Below are positions 32,418 through 40,386 of a stretch of DNA of 40,386 nt, piece after piece. Below the pieces are notes generated by a model, which saw nothing but the letters and a program-made list of their open reading frames with translations, ran no database searches and was not told the DNA's origin. Position 1 is the first letter of the stretch, and each line of letters opens with the position of its first letter. Source of the DNA: Pseudomonadota bacterium (GTDB taxonomy: Bacteria; Pseudomonadota; Gammaproteobacteria; Burkholderiales; Burkholderiaceae_C); NCBI GenBank assembly GCA_018242005.1, contig JAFECU010000261.1, positions 1-40,386 on the forward strand, written 5' to 3'. A program made the translations under genes and the position numbers.

Positions 32418-32590
32418 ATGGCCTTGTGCTGCGCGTTCAAGACACTTCGGCGTTGTCCACCGTTTTGTTTGTCGCTCTTGAGTGTATTTCTCTGGGGATG
32501 GGCAGCTTTCTTTTCCAGAAAGGTATGGAGATTGCCCACGCGGTGGTGTAGAGGGTGTCAGCCTTGGCCTGAGCGCCAATGCACCAAACG
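32418..32590. other. Gap between acyltransferase and phosphoribosyltransferase, no supported gene
   Basis: The 173 bases are intermediate in composition and contain short open frames in several phases, none with a recognisable protein or ribosome-binding site. One frame (about 32524-32605) reads GDCPRGGVEGVSLGLSANAP, which might be a remnant of a lost gene, but I cannot name it. This could be the downstream edge of the transferred segment. Confidence 0.35.
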
Positions 32591-33247
32591 TCAAGGGAGA
32601 GCAGGCTTGCTGAGCATGGCCATTACTTCGGCGTCATCGATCTGGTCGAAGTTCCGGTAGAACTGGCCAACCGCCTGGAAATTTGCAGGCGCTTGCAGAC
32701 ATACGACCTCATCGGCCAGCGAACGCACCAGGGTCAGAGCCTCTGCTGAGGCTACGGGCACGGCGCAGATCAGACGCGCGGGCCCGTGTTGGCGCAGGCT
32801 GTGCAGCGCAGCGAGCATGGTGGCGCCGGTGGCCAGACCATCATCTACCACGATGACGACGCGGCCAGCGGGGTTCAGCGAAGGGCGCGTGGGTGTGTAC
32901 AGCGCACGCCGCTCGCGGATGAGCGCCAGCTGCCGGCGCTTCTCTGCGACCACGCAACCGGCATCGGCGCCGCCTGCAGCGGCATGCGGCGACAGATAGC
33001 TCCAGCCGCTTTCGTCAACCGAGCCGATGGCGAATTCGGGCTGCAAGGGCGCTGCCAGTTTGCGCACCAACACCACGTCGAAATCCCCCTTCAGTGCAGC
33101 GGCAACGTACTGGGCCATTGGCACGGCGCCCCGTGGAATGGCGAGCACCAGCGGATTGTGGCCGCGATGGGTGTGCAGCCGCTCGGCCAGCCGACGGGCG
33201 GCGTCGATGCGGTCGCGGAAAACAGTGGGGTTGTCTGGGGGACTCAT
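32591..33247 (-). CDS. Phosphoribosyltransferase-family protein
   Basis: 218 residues from ATG 33247. The PRPP-binding loop is VVIVVDDGLATGATMLAAL, and the N-terminal part (NPLVLAIPRGAVPMAQYVAA, DFDVVLVRKLAAPLQPEFAI) is typical of the type-I phosphoribosyltransferase-like proteins often found alone or fused to hydrolases. The reaction is unknown. GC content is back to host level. It is transcribed opposite to the metNI and metQ genes, so metQ must have its own promoter. Confidence 0.85.
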   Translation of the reverse strand: MSPPDNPTVFRDRIDAARRLAERLHTHRGHNPLVLAIPRGAVPMAQYVAAALKGDFDVVLVRKLAAPLQPEFAIGSVDESGWSYLSPHAAAGGADAGCVVAEKRRQLALIRERRALYTPTRPSLNPAGRVVIVVDDGLATGATMLAALHSLRQHGPARLICAVPVASAEALTLVRSLADEVVCLQAPANFQAVGQFYRNFDQIDDAEVMAMLSKPALP

Positions 33248-33378
33248 GGTGCCAGCCCGTGTTGTGCCACGCAGTGATGCCATCCGGTTGTTTGGATATG
33301 TAAAAGAATTTGTTCGCGTGAGCGCGCCGCGGGCCTACGATTACGGGTTTTCATAGTGTCTACGGACAAGGCTTCACC

Positions 33379-34179
33379 ATGCTTTCCAAGCGATCATTGC
33401 TCCAATCCACCCTGGCCCTGGCCATTGCAGCGGGCCTTGCCGGCGCTGCCCTGGCGCAGGACAAGCCGATCAAGATCGGCGTTACGGCCGGGCCGCACGC
33501 GCAGATCATGGAGCAGGTCAAGAAGGTGGCCGAGAAGCAGGGTCTGAAGATCCAGGTGGTGGAGTTCAGTGACTACGTGCAGCCCAACGCGGCCCTGGCC
33601 GCGGGCGATCTGGATGCCAACAGCTACCAGCACAAGCCCTATTTGGACGCCCAGATCAAGGATCGCGGCTACCCGTTCGCCGTGGCGGCCAATACCGTCA
33701 ATTTCCCCATTGGCATCTATTCCAAGAAGATCAAAAAGCTCGCCGAACTGAAGGAAGGCGCGCGCTTTGGCATTCCCAACGACCCGACCAACGGCGGGCG
33801 CGTTCTGTTGCTGCTGCAGTCTCTGGGGCTGATCAAGCTCAAGGAGGGCGCGGGCCTCAAGGCGACGCCGCTGGATGTGGTGAGCAACCCCAAGAAGCTC
33901 AGGTTCATCGAGCTCGATGCCGCGCAGCTGCCGCGCTCGCTCGACGACCTGGACGCATCGGCCATCAATACCAACTTCGCCATCTCGGCCGGGCTCAACC
34001 CCAAGACCGACTCGATTGCCCAGGAAAGCCCAAACGGCCCCTATGTGAACATCCTGGTGGTGCGTGCAGCCGACAAGGACAAGCCCTGGGTGGCCAAGCT
34101 TGTCAAGGCCTACCATAGCCAGGAGATTCGCCGGTTCATAGATACAGAGTTCAAGGGCTCGGTGCTGCCGGGCTGGTGA
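33379..34179 (+). CDS. metQ: Methionine-binding protein MetQ (NlpA family)
   Basis: 266 residues. The signal peptide (LLQSTLALAIAAGLAGAALA, cut before QDKP) has no lipobox cysteine, so the protein is likely soluble in the periplasm, unlike the lipoprotein MetQ of E. coli. Family marks are PIKIGVTAGPHAQIMEQVKK, NAALAAGDLDANSYQHKPYL, FGIPNDPTNGGRVLLLLQSL and DDLDASAINTNFAISAGLNP. It delivers methionine to MetNI. It is 2.2 kb away from metNI, separated by the AT-rich acyltransferase and a reverse-strand gene. Confidence 0.93.
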   Translation: MLSKRSLLQSTLALAIAAGLAGAALAQDKPIKIGVTAGPHAQIMEQVKKVAEKQGLKIQVVEFSDYVQPNAALAAGDLDANSYQHKPYLDAQIKDRGYPFAVAANTVNFPIGIYSKKIKKLAELKEGARFGIPNDPTNGGRVLLLLQSLGLIKLKEGAGLKATPLDVVSNPKKLRFIELDAAQLPRSLDDLDASAINTNFAISAGLNPKTDSIAQESPNGPYVNILVVRAADKDKPWVAKLVKAYHSQEIRRFIDTEFKGSVLPGW

Positions 34180-34269
34180 TCGACGGCCTCTTGTCCGGCA
34201 GCCAGGCCCATGGCGGCGCCCTATCATGGTTCGGTGCTGCCTCGGCGGTGTTTCTCGGAAAGGCCTTGT

Positions 34270-34821
34270 ATGAACAAATATCGTATTGCCGTCGTCGTCG
34301 GCAGCCTGCGCAAGGATTCGTTCAACCGCAGGCTCGCCAACGCCTTGGCGCGCATGGCACCGCCCGAATTCTCGTTTGAGCAGCTGCGCATCGACGACCT
34401 GCCGCTGTACAACCAGGACGATGACGGCCACCAGGCCGCGCCGGTGCTGCGGCTCAAGAAGGAGGTCGCCGCGGCGCAAGGCGTATTGTTCGTCACGGCG
34501 GAGTACAACCGCTCCATCCCCGGCGTGCTCAAGAACGCCATCGACAACGCCTCGCGCCCCTATGGCCAGAGCGCCTGGTCGGGCAAGCCGGCGGGGGTCA
34601 TAGGCATCTCCATAGGCACCATAGGCACGGCCATGGCGCAACAGCATTTGCGCAATGTGCTGGTGTTTCTGGACATGCCCGCCATGCCCCAGCCCGAGGC
34701 CTTCCTGCAGGCCAAGGAGGGCTTCTTTGATGCCGACGGCAATGTCGGCGAGGCAAGCCGCGGCTTTGTGCAGTCATGGGTGAATGCCTACTGCGCCTGG
34801 GTCAAGCGCCATAACCCATAG
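34270..34821 (+). CDS. NADPH-dependent FMN reductase
   Basis: 183 residues from ATG 34270. The flavodoxin-like fold shows the FMN phosphate loop VVVGSLRKDSFNRRLANAL, then GVLFVTAEYNRSIPGVLKNA and IDNASRP (the NADPH-dependent reductase family pattern containing PEYN-like TAEYN). The family reduces FMN, quinones, chromate or azo dyes. It follows metQ by 90 bases but may be a separate unit. Convergent with the MFS gene. Confidence 0.92.
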   Translation: MNKYRIAVVVGSLRKDSFNRRLANALARMAPPEFSFEQLRIDDLPLYNQDDDGHQAAPVLRLKKEVAAAQGVLFVTAEYNRSIPGVLKNAIDNASRPYGQSAWSGKPAGVIGISIGTIGTAMAQQHLRNVLVFLDMPAMPQPEAFLQAKEGFFDADGNVGEASRGFVQSWVNAYCAWVKRHNP

Positions 34822-34887
34822 CGGCCACTCCCTTCACGGTGCTGCGCCGTGGAGAAGGCCTCGGCGTTGGTCACTGCCGGGCGCTGT

Positions 34888-36318
34888 TCACCAGGTGCCG
34901 TGATGTTCCGGAACGCGTGCCACCAGCGGTAGCGCCAGCGCCAGCAGCAGCGCGATGGCGGCGTACACCCAGGCCTGGCGGCCCTCTGCATCGCGCGCAC
35001 CGGCCAGGGCCGCCGTGGCCAGTGACACCACGGCAATGGTGCCTATCTGAAAGCACAGCGAGCGCAGCCCGGCAATGGCCGATGCGTGCTGGGGAGCCAA
35101 TTGCAGGCCTGCATTGCGGCTGGCCGGATTGACCATGCCCGCACCTATGCCCACGGTCATCGCCGCGCCCGAGAGCCAGCTGTGCGGCGCAATGCCCACC
35201 GGTGGAGTCAGCGCGATCAGCACCATGCCCACGGCAGAAATGGCGCCGCCCAGGTACAGAGGCAGGTGGTAGCCCGTGCGGCGCAGCGCCGCGGTGGCCA
35301 GCAGCGACAGCGTGATCGACGCCGCACCCTGCGCCATCAGCAGCGTGCCGGCCTGCAGCGCGTTCATGCCATAGCGGTTGGTGGCATAGAGCGGGATCAG
35401 GGCCGTGGCGCCTATGCAGATGCCGCCATAGATCATGTTCACCAGGTTGACGACCCCAAAGCCCGGGCCGTGTATGAGCAGCGGGTCTATGAAGGGGTGG
35501 CTGCTGCGGCCTACGTGGCGCAGGAACAACCAGCCGCAGCCGCCGGCCACCAGGGCCAGCACGGCGAGCACGGGGGGCGACAGCGGCGCGTCCGACTCGC
35601 CGAGGTAGCTGCTCACCAGCATGCCCGTCAGCAGCGTGGCCGCCAGCAAACCCATGCCCAGGCCGTCCATGCGCTGCTGCTGGCGCGGTGCACCCTGGCG
35701 CACCGCGTCCCGCGGCACGTAGCGCAGTGCCAGCGCAATCACCGCCAGGCCGATGGGCAGGTTCACGAAGAATACGCCGCGCCAGTTCCAGTAGGTGACG
35801 AACAGGCCGCCGAAGATCGGGCCGATCATGGAGCCTATGGGGAAGATGCTGCCGAACAGGCCCACGGCGCGGTCGCGGGCCTGGCCGAAATGATCGACGA
35901 CGATGCCGGTCGCCGAGGGCGTGAAGCCCGCGCCGCCCGCAGCCTGCAGGGCCCGTAAGGCGACCAGGGTGGCAATGTTCTCGGTCAGTCCGCACAGCAG
36001 TGAGGCCGCGGTGAACACCATGACCGAGCCCAGGAAGACCCGGCGACGCCCGTAGCGATCGCTCAGCCGGCCGCTGATGGGCAGCATGAGCACGAAGCCA
36101 AAGGCGTAGGCGGTGATGGTCCAGCCGGCCCAGTTGACCGAGGTGTGCAGGTCCTGCTGCAGCGCATGCAGCGCGGTGGCGACGATGGTCGAGTCCACCG
36201 ACATCATCAGCAGCGCCAGCGAGACGATGGAAAACACCAGCACGCGCCGCGCCGGGGGCAGCGCGTCCTGTGCATCATTTACCGGCGCTGCCGGCCGGTC
36301 CTGGGGCTGGGCATCCAT
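34888..36318 (-). CDS. DHA2-family (14-helix) MFS drug exporter
   Basis: 476 residues. The N-terminal helix contains SLALLMMSVDSTIVATALHA, then motif A-like GRLSDRYGRRRVFLGSVMVF, and motif C GSIFPIGSMIGPIFGGLFVT followed by YWNWRGVFFVNLPIGL. These are standard for EmrB/QacA-type proton antiporters, which export drugs or dyes. The gene is 56 bases behind the azoreductase gene on the same strand, so both are probably co-transcribed. No local regulator is seen; TetR- or LysR-type genes that often accompany such pairs are absent. Confidence 0.92.
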   Translation of the reverse strand: MDAQPQDRPAAPVNDAQDALPPARRVLVFSIVSLALLMMSVDSTIVATALHALQQDLHTSVNWAGWTITAYAFGFVLMLPISGRLSDRYGRRRVFLGSVMVFTAASLLCGLTENIATLVALRALQAAGGAGFTPSATGIVVDHFGQARDRAVGLFGSIFPIGSMIGPIFGGLFVTYWNWRGVFFVNLPIGLAVIALALRYVPRDAVRQGAPRQQQRMDGLGMGLLAATLLTGMLVSSYLGESDAPLSPPVLAVLALVAGGCGWLFLRHVGRSSHPFIDPLLIHGPGFGVVNLVNMIYGGICIGATALIPLYATNRYGMNALQAGTLLMAQGAASITLSLLATAALRRTGYHLPLYLGGAISAVGMVLIALTPPVGIAPHSWLSGAAMTVGIGAGMVNPASRNAGLQLAPQHASAIAGLRSLCFQIGTIAVVSLATAALAGARDAEGRQAWVYAAIALLLALALPLVARVPEHHGTW

Positions 36319-36374
36319 GGCTGCATGCTACGCGCCGCATGTCAGCCATGAGACTGTGTGGGGTTTGGCCTGGG

Positions 36375-37025
36375 TCAGGCGACCTGCGAGATGCGCGCCT
36401 GGTTGGCGGCACCGGCCTGCACATGGGTTGCCATGGCCTTCGCAGCGGCGGCCATGGCCTTGGCCTTGGCTTCCTCGCCCATGCCCACGCCCTCGGCGCG
36501 AACGAAGCGCACATCCGTGACGCCGAAGAAGCCCAGCACGGTCTGCAGGTAGCTTTCCTGGTGCTCCATGGCGCGGCCGGCCTCGCTGGTCGAATACATG
36601 CCGCCGCGGCTTGAGGCCACGATCACCGTCTTGCCCTTGGCCAGGCCCTCGGGGCCGTTGGCGGTGTAGCGGAAGGTGCGGCCGGGCTGGGCGATGCGGT
36701 CTATCCAGGCCTTGAGCTGGGTGGGGATGGAGAAGTTGTAGAACGGCGCACCGATGATCACCACGTCGGCCGCGAGAAACTGGCGCACCAGCCGCTCGGA
36801 GACGGCGTTCTCGCGCTGCTGGGCCTCGCTCAGGCCCTCGGTCTGGCCGGTGCGCGGGGCCATGGCATCCATGGTGAAGTGGGCCGGGGCCTCGGCCGCC
36901 AGGTCCAAGTAGTCCACCTGGGTCCCAGGGTGGCTGGCCATCCAGGCCCGGGCGATCTGGGCGGTGAGCTGGCGCGAAACGGATTGCTTGCCGGTGATGG
37001 CGGAATCGATGTGAAGCAGTTGCAT
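36375..37025 (-). CDS. azoR: FMN-dependent NADH-azoreductase
   Basis: 216 residues. The flavodoxin-like fold begins [20 protein letters not shown], with [20 protein letters not shown] (the azoreductase APFYNF phrase), [20 protein letters not shown] and [15 protein letters not shown]. AzoR reduces azo compounds and quinones, helping with electrophile stress. The tail is rich in alanine and methionine ([16 protein letters not shown]). It heads a probable operon with the MFS exporter and is divergent from the sulfate binding-protein gene. Confidence 0.94.
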   Translation of the reverse strand: MQLLHIDSAITGKQSVSRQLTAQIARAWMASHPGTQVDYLDLAAEAPAHFTMDAMAPRTGQTEGLSEAQQRENAVSERLVRQFLAADVVIIGAPFYNFSIPTQLKAWIDRIAQPGRTFRYTANGPEGLAKGKTVIVASSRGGMYSTSEAGRAMEHQESYLQTVLGFFGVTDVRFVRAEGVGMGEEAKAKAMAAAAKAMATHVQAGAANQARISQVA

Positions 37026-37289
37026 GAATTCTCCTGTCCTGGTGAAAACCCTGGGATCGAGCGATGGATGGATTGTAGTTTTGCCATCAATTGCTGATTA
37101 GATGGAGAAGATACGATGGATTGTCATGGAAATGGAACAATGAGGCGATGTGCCGGTCATGCATGGCCAGCGCCAGACTCGAGTTGTTAGATCACTTATC
37201 TATAAATTCACAACGATATATTCTTTTGAGTTTTAAACAGTCGTCTCGACAATGCCTCCCATTCCCGCATCCCGGAGAGGCATTTCCCA
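37026..37289. promoter_or_regulatory. Divergent promoter region of azoR and the sulfate binding protein
   Basis: The 264 bases include an AT-rich stretch (TTAGATCACTTATCTATAAATTC, about 37188-37210) that could hold the sulfate-gene promoter and a CysB-type operator. GGAGAGG at 37274-37280 is the likely ribosome-binding site for ATG 37290. No clear gene is present. Confidence 0.45.
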
Positions 37290-38291
37290 ATGACACCGAC
37301 AAACAAACTCAAGACCGTCTTCGCTGCCCTGGCTCTGGGCGTCAGCACCCTGGCATCGGCGCAGTCCAACACCCTGCTCAACGTCTCCTACGATGTGGCG
37401 CGCGAGTTCTACAAGGACTACAACCAGGCCTTCATCGCCCATTACAAGAAGACCAAGGGCGTCGAGGTCAAGGTGGACCAGGCCCATGCCGGCTCCAGCG
37501 CCCAGGCGCGCGCCGTGAACGACGGCCTGGCCGCCGACGTGGTGACCTTCAACACCACGACAGACGTGCAGTTCCTGGCCGACAACGGCGTGGTCGCCAA
37601 GGACTGGGCCAAGAAGTTCCCCTATGACGCATCGCCCACCACCTCGACCATGCTGTTCCTGGTGCGCCACGGAAATCCCAAGGCTATCCGCGACTGGGCC
37701 GACCTGACGCGCCCGGACGTGAAGGTCATCGTCGTCAACCCCAAGACCGGCGGCAACGGCCGCTATGCCTACCTGGGCGCCTGGGGCTCGGTGCGCGAGA
37801 AGGGCGGCACGGACGCGCAGGCGGCGGAGTTCGTCGCCAAGCTCTACAAGAACGTGCCGGTGCTGGCCAAGGGCGGGCGCGACGCCACGGCCACCTTCCT
37901 GCAGCGCGGCATCGGCGACGTGCTGATCACCTTCGAGTCCGAGGTGGTATCGGTCGAGCGCGAATTCGGCAAGGGCAAGGTCGATGCGGTCTACCCCTCG
38001 GTGAGCATCATGGCCGAGAACCCCGTGGCGGTGGTCGAGCGCACCGTGGCCAAGAAGGGCACGGCCGAGCTCGCCAAGGCCTATCTGGACTACCTGTACT
38101 CGGACGAGGCGCAGGAGATCGCCGCACGCCATGCCATCCGCCCGCGTTCGGAGGCCGTGCTCAAGCGCCATGGCGACCAGTTCAAGCCCATCCGGCAGTT
38201 CACCGTGGCCAAGTACTTCGGCTCGCTGACCGAGGCGCAGAAGGTGCACTTCAACGATGGCGGCCAGTTTGACAAGCTGTACGGCAAGTAA
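37290..38291 (+). CDS. sbp: Sulfate/thiosulfate ABC transporter binding protein
   Basis: 333 residues. The signal peptide (LKTVFAALALGVSTLASA, cut before QSNT) precedes LLNVSYDVAREFYKDYNQAF, KVDQAHAGSSAQARAVNDGL, NPKTGGNGRYAYLGAWGSVR and DVLITFESEV, the Sbp/CysP sequence. The AGSSAQ and NPKTGGNGRY segments shape the sulfate pocket. It is followed by CysT after a 184-base gap with a hairpin repeat, which may reduce transcription of the permease genes relative to the binding protein. CysP and Sbp cannot be separated by sequence alone. Confidence 0.93.
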   Translation: MTPTNKLKTVFAALALGVSTLASAQSNTLLNVSYDVAREFYKDYNQAFIAHYKKTKGVEVKVDQAHAGSSAQARAVNDGLAADVVTFNTTTDVQFLADNGVVAKDWAKKFPYDASPTTSTMLFLVRHGNPKAIRDWADLTRPDVKVIVVNPKTGGNGRYAYLGAWGSVREKGGTDAQAAEFVAKLYKNVPVLAKGGRDATATFLQRGIGDVLITFESEVVSVEREFGKGKVDAVYPSVSIMAENPVAVVERTVAKKGTAELAKAYLDYLYSDEAQEIAARHAIRPRSEAVLKRHGDQFKPIRQFTVAKYFGSLTEAQKVHFNDGGQFDKLYGK

Positions 38292-38337
38292 GCCGCCTTG
38301 CGAGCAGAGTCAATACACCGCTGATTCCCCTGCCTGC

Positions 38338-38429
38338 CGTCATTCCCGCGAAAGCGGGAATCCAGGTGCCATACCGAACCCGCTTTGATGCATCACCGCA
38401 GTGGATCCCCGCCTTCGCGGGGATGACGT
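38338..38429. repeat. dRS3-like paired hairpin element between the sulfate binding-protein gene and cysT
   Basis: The left part holds ATTCCCGCGAAAGCGGGAAT (38342-38361), which fits the Neisseria dRS3 form ATTCCC-N8-GGGAAT. The right part holds ATCCCCGCCTTCGCGGGGAT (about 38405-38424). The left (CGTCATTCCC...) and right (...GGGGATGACG) ends are themselves inverted, with three mismatches in 27, so the whole is a composite inverted repeat around a 37-base centre. Similar elements are widespread between genes in beta- and gammaproteobacteria. Confidence 0.75.
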
Positions 38430-38475
38430 GGGGGCGACGGGCATCGTGCTACCTGAGGCAACCCATCAACACCCG

Positions 38476-39327
38476 ATGAATGCCAATAAAAGCGCCCCAA
38501 GGCGCTCCAAGCGCGTGCTGCCCGGCTTCGGCCTGACGCTGGGCTACACGCTGTTCTACCTGAGCCTGATCGTGCTCATCCCGCTGCTGGCCCTGCTGTT
38601 CAAGACCTTCGCCTTGACCTGGCCGCAGTTCTGGGAGGCCGTGACGGCGCCACGCGTGCTCGCGTCCTACCGGCTGACCTTTGGCGCCTCGTTCATCGCC
38701 GCCTGCGTGAATCTGGTGTTCGGCCTGCTGATCGCCTGGGTGCTGGTGCGCTACCGCTTTCCCGGCAAGAAGATCGTGGATGCGCTCGTGGACCTGCCGT
38801 TCGCCCTGCCCACGGCCGTGGCGGGCATCTCGCTCACGGCGCTGCTGGCGGGCAATGGCTGGGTGGGCCAGTACTTCGAGCCGCTGGGCGTGCAGCTCGC
38901 CTTCAACCCCAACGGCGTGGTGATCGCGCTGATCTTCATCGGCCTGCCGTTCGTGGTGCGCACGGTGCAGCCCGTGCTCGAGGACAGCGAGAAGGAACTG
39001 GAGGAGGCCGCAACCAGCCTGGGCGCGACGCGCTGGCAGATCTTTCGCCACGTGATCCTGCCGGGCATCATGCCGGCGCTGCTCACGGGCTTTGCCATGG
39101 CGTTCGCGCGCGCCATCGGCGAATACGGCTCGGTGATCTTCATCGCCGGCAACATGCCCATGGTGTCGGAGATCACGCCGCTCATCATCATTGGAAAGCT
39201 CGAGCAGTATGACGTGCCCGGCGCCACCGCCGTGGCCGTGGTGATGCTGTTCTTCTCCTTCATGATGCTGCTGGTCATCAACGCGCTGCAGGCCTGGCAG
39301 CGGCGCCACGCGGGGATGCCGGCATGA
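38476..39327 (+). CDS. cysT: Sulfate ABC transporter permease CysT
   Basis: 283 residues from ATG 38476; an upstream in-frame extension to 38401 lies inside the repeat and is unlikely to be coding. Six transmembrane helices are expected. The phrases [40 protein letters not shown], and the EAA loop [30 protein letters not shown] identify the sulfate-type CysT/CysU. It overlaps cysW by four bases (ATGA). Confidence 0.94.
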   Translation: MNANKSAPRRSKRVLPGFGLTLGYTLFYLSLIVLIPLLALLFKTFALTWPQFWEAVTAPRVLASYRLTFGASFIAACVNLVFGLLIAWVLVRYRFPGKKIVDALVDLPFALPTAVAGISLTALLAGNGWVGQYFEPLGVQLAFNPNGVVIALIFIGLPFVVRTVQPVLEDSEKELEEAATSLGATRWQIFRHVILPGIMPALLTGFAMAFARAIGEYGSVIFIAGNMPMVSEITPLIIIGKLEQYDVPGATAVAVVMLFFSFMMLLVINALQAWQRRHAGMPA

Positions 39328-40241
39328 GTGGCGCTGCAACATCACGCACCGCGCCGCGCGCTCGCGCGGGCACGACCGAGGCGCCCTGGGTGCGCTGGCT
39401 GCTCACGGCCATGGCGCTCGGTTTTCTGCTGCTGTTCCTGGTGCTGCCGCTGGCGGCCGTGTTCACCGAGGCGCTGCGCAAGGGCGTGGACGCGTATCTC
39501 GCGGGGCTTGCCGAGCCCGATGCCTGGTCCGCCATCCGGCTCACGCTGCTCACCGCCGTGATCGCCGTGCCGCTCAACCTGGTGTTCGGCGTGGCGGCGG
39601 CCTGGGGCATTGCCAAGTACGAGTTCCGCGGCAAGGCGTTCCTGATCACGCTGATCGACCTGCCGTTCTCCATCTCGCCCGTGGTCGTGGGCCTGATGTA
39701 CGTGCTGGTGTTCGGCGCCAACGGCTGGTTCGGCCCGTGGCTTGCGGCGCACGACATCAAGATCATCTTCGCCGTGCCGGGCATTGTGCTGGCCACGGTG
39801 TTCGTGACCTTCCCGTTTGTCGCGCGCGAGCTGATCCCGCTGATGCAGGCCCAGGGCAACGACGAGGAGCAGGCCGCCATCGTGCTGGGCGCGAGCGGCT
39901 GGCAGACCTTCTGGCATGTGACGCTGCCCAACATCAAGTGGGGCCTGCTGTACGGCGTGATCCTGTGCAACGCGCGTGCCATGGGCGAGTTCGGCGCGGT
40001 GTCCGTGGTCTCGGGCCATATCCGCGGGCAGACCAACACCATTCCGCTGCATGTGGAGATTCTCTACAACGAGTACCAGTCGGTCGCGGCGTTTGCCGCC
40101 GCCTCGCTGCTGGCGCTGCTGGCGCTGGTGACGCTGGTCATCAAGACCTTTGCCGAATGGCAGAACGAGCAGCAGGCCAAGGCCGCGGCGGCCCTGCCGC
40201 CCGAGCGGCCTGTGGCTCCTTCCCCCTCTGGGGGGAGGTAG
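39324..40241 (+). CDS. cysW: Sulfate ABC transporter permease CysW
   Basis: 305 residues. Six transmembrane helices, with [20 protein letters not shown], the EAA loop [29 protein letters not shown] and the CysW phrase [20 protein letters not shown]. The last residues ([12 protein letters not shown]) are encoded by a GC-rich repeat that also supplies the stop, so the native C-terminus may have been altered. CysA would be expected downstream but lies outside the window. Confidence 0.94.
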   Translation: MSGAATSRTAPRARAGTTEAPWVRWLLTAMALGFLLLFLVLPLAAVFTEALRKGVDAYLAGLAEPDAWSAIRLTLLTAVIAVPLNLVFGVAAAWGIAKYEFRGKAFLITLIDLPFSISPVVVGLMYVLVFGANGWFGPWLAAHDIKIIFAVPGIVLATVFVTFPFVARELIPLMQAQGNDEEQAAIVLGASGWQTFWHVTLPNIKWGLLYGVILCNARAMGEFGAVSVVSGHIRGQTNTIPLHVEILYNEYQSVAAFAAASLLALLALVTLVIKTFAEWQNEQQAKAAAALPPERPVAPSPSGGR

Positions 40242-40386
40242 GGATGGGGGCCGCCGCGCCGGGCCGAAACAACGGGGTGGGTGCATCAGCGTTGCTGGCC
40301 CCCCCCCCCGACCCCCCCCCCAAGGGGGGGGGGGGAGGGAAGCCCAGCGGAGTGCAAGACCCCCAAGAAAGCAACGACGAGGACGC
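40242..40386. repeat. Homopolymer-rich repeat after cysW
   Basis: The tail contains 11 C (40299-40309), then GA, 10 C (40312-40321), AA, and 12 G (40324-40335). The 10 C and 12 G tracts could fold on each other or form G-quadruplex on one strand. No gene is supported. The run lengths are prone to sequencing error and to true length variation. Confidence 0.6.

Noticed and set aside
32418-32660. 80-residue open frame after the acyltransferase
   Set aside because: No ribosome-binding site or family similarity, and it runs into the reverse-strand phosphoribosyltransferase.

Overview
The window is about 40 kb of GC-rich chromosome from a betaproteobacterium, most likely a member of the Comamonadaceae (Acidovorax/Alicycliphilus-like). 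The evidence is several Bug-type (TctC-family) solute receptors, 4.5S RNA next to a dnaX-ybaB-recR cluster, and short dispersed repeats of a kind I associate with that family. Genus is not resolved. I see no rRNA, tRNA, CRISPR array or complete insertion sequence.

Layout. (1) 3-5872: a truncated membrane-fusion protein, an RND pump and an OmpR/histidine-kinase pair. (2) 5881-10259: a Bug receptor divergent from a TctD/TctE-like two-component system, whose kinase gene overlaps a second Bug receptor gene; no TctA/TctB membrane subunits are present. (3) 10333-14877: two tandem pirins divergent from a LysR regulator, then a BaiN/HI0933-type flavoprotein. (4) 14859-24779: a small exported protein, then a tightly packed operon of a TonB-dependent receptor, DUF2478, a class-II ABC importer (binding protein, FecCD permease, ATPase), a methyltransferase, a DUF364 protein, ModD and ModE. 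(5) 24805-29233: 4.5S RNA, YfdX, dnaX, ybaB, recR and a MAPEG protein. (6) 29451-34179: metNI and metQ separated by an AT-rich acyltransferase gene and a phosphoribosyltransferase. (7) 34270-37025: an FMN reductase, a DHA2-family MFS exporter and an azoreductase. (8) 37290-40241: a sulfate binding protein, CysT and CysW.

The most interesting part is region 4. Two sequences at 15678-15705 and 15758-15785 closely resemble the ModE operator (CGCTATATA, six bases, then a TATATA-like half and CG). They lie between the divergent exported-protein gene and the TonB-dependent receptor, and the last gene of the same operon is ModE itself. Together with ModD, this points to a self-regulated route for molybdenum (or tungsten) that starts at the outer membrane and carries three poorly understood enzymes (DUF2478, a SAM methyltransferase, a DUF364 putative metal-chelation protein). 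The substrate could be a chelated metal rather than free molybdate.

Other points: dnaX carries a run of nine A residues exactly after the clamp-loader core, and both alternative frames stop within six codons, so a short gamma-like subunit is likely. A 58-bp dispersed repeat fills the space between the ABC binding-protein stop and a possible permease start, and another copy is translated inside dnaX. A 28-bp near-perfect inverted repeat sits upstream of metN, and a dRS3-like paired hairpin element splits the sulfate binding-protein gene from cysT.
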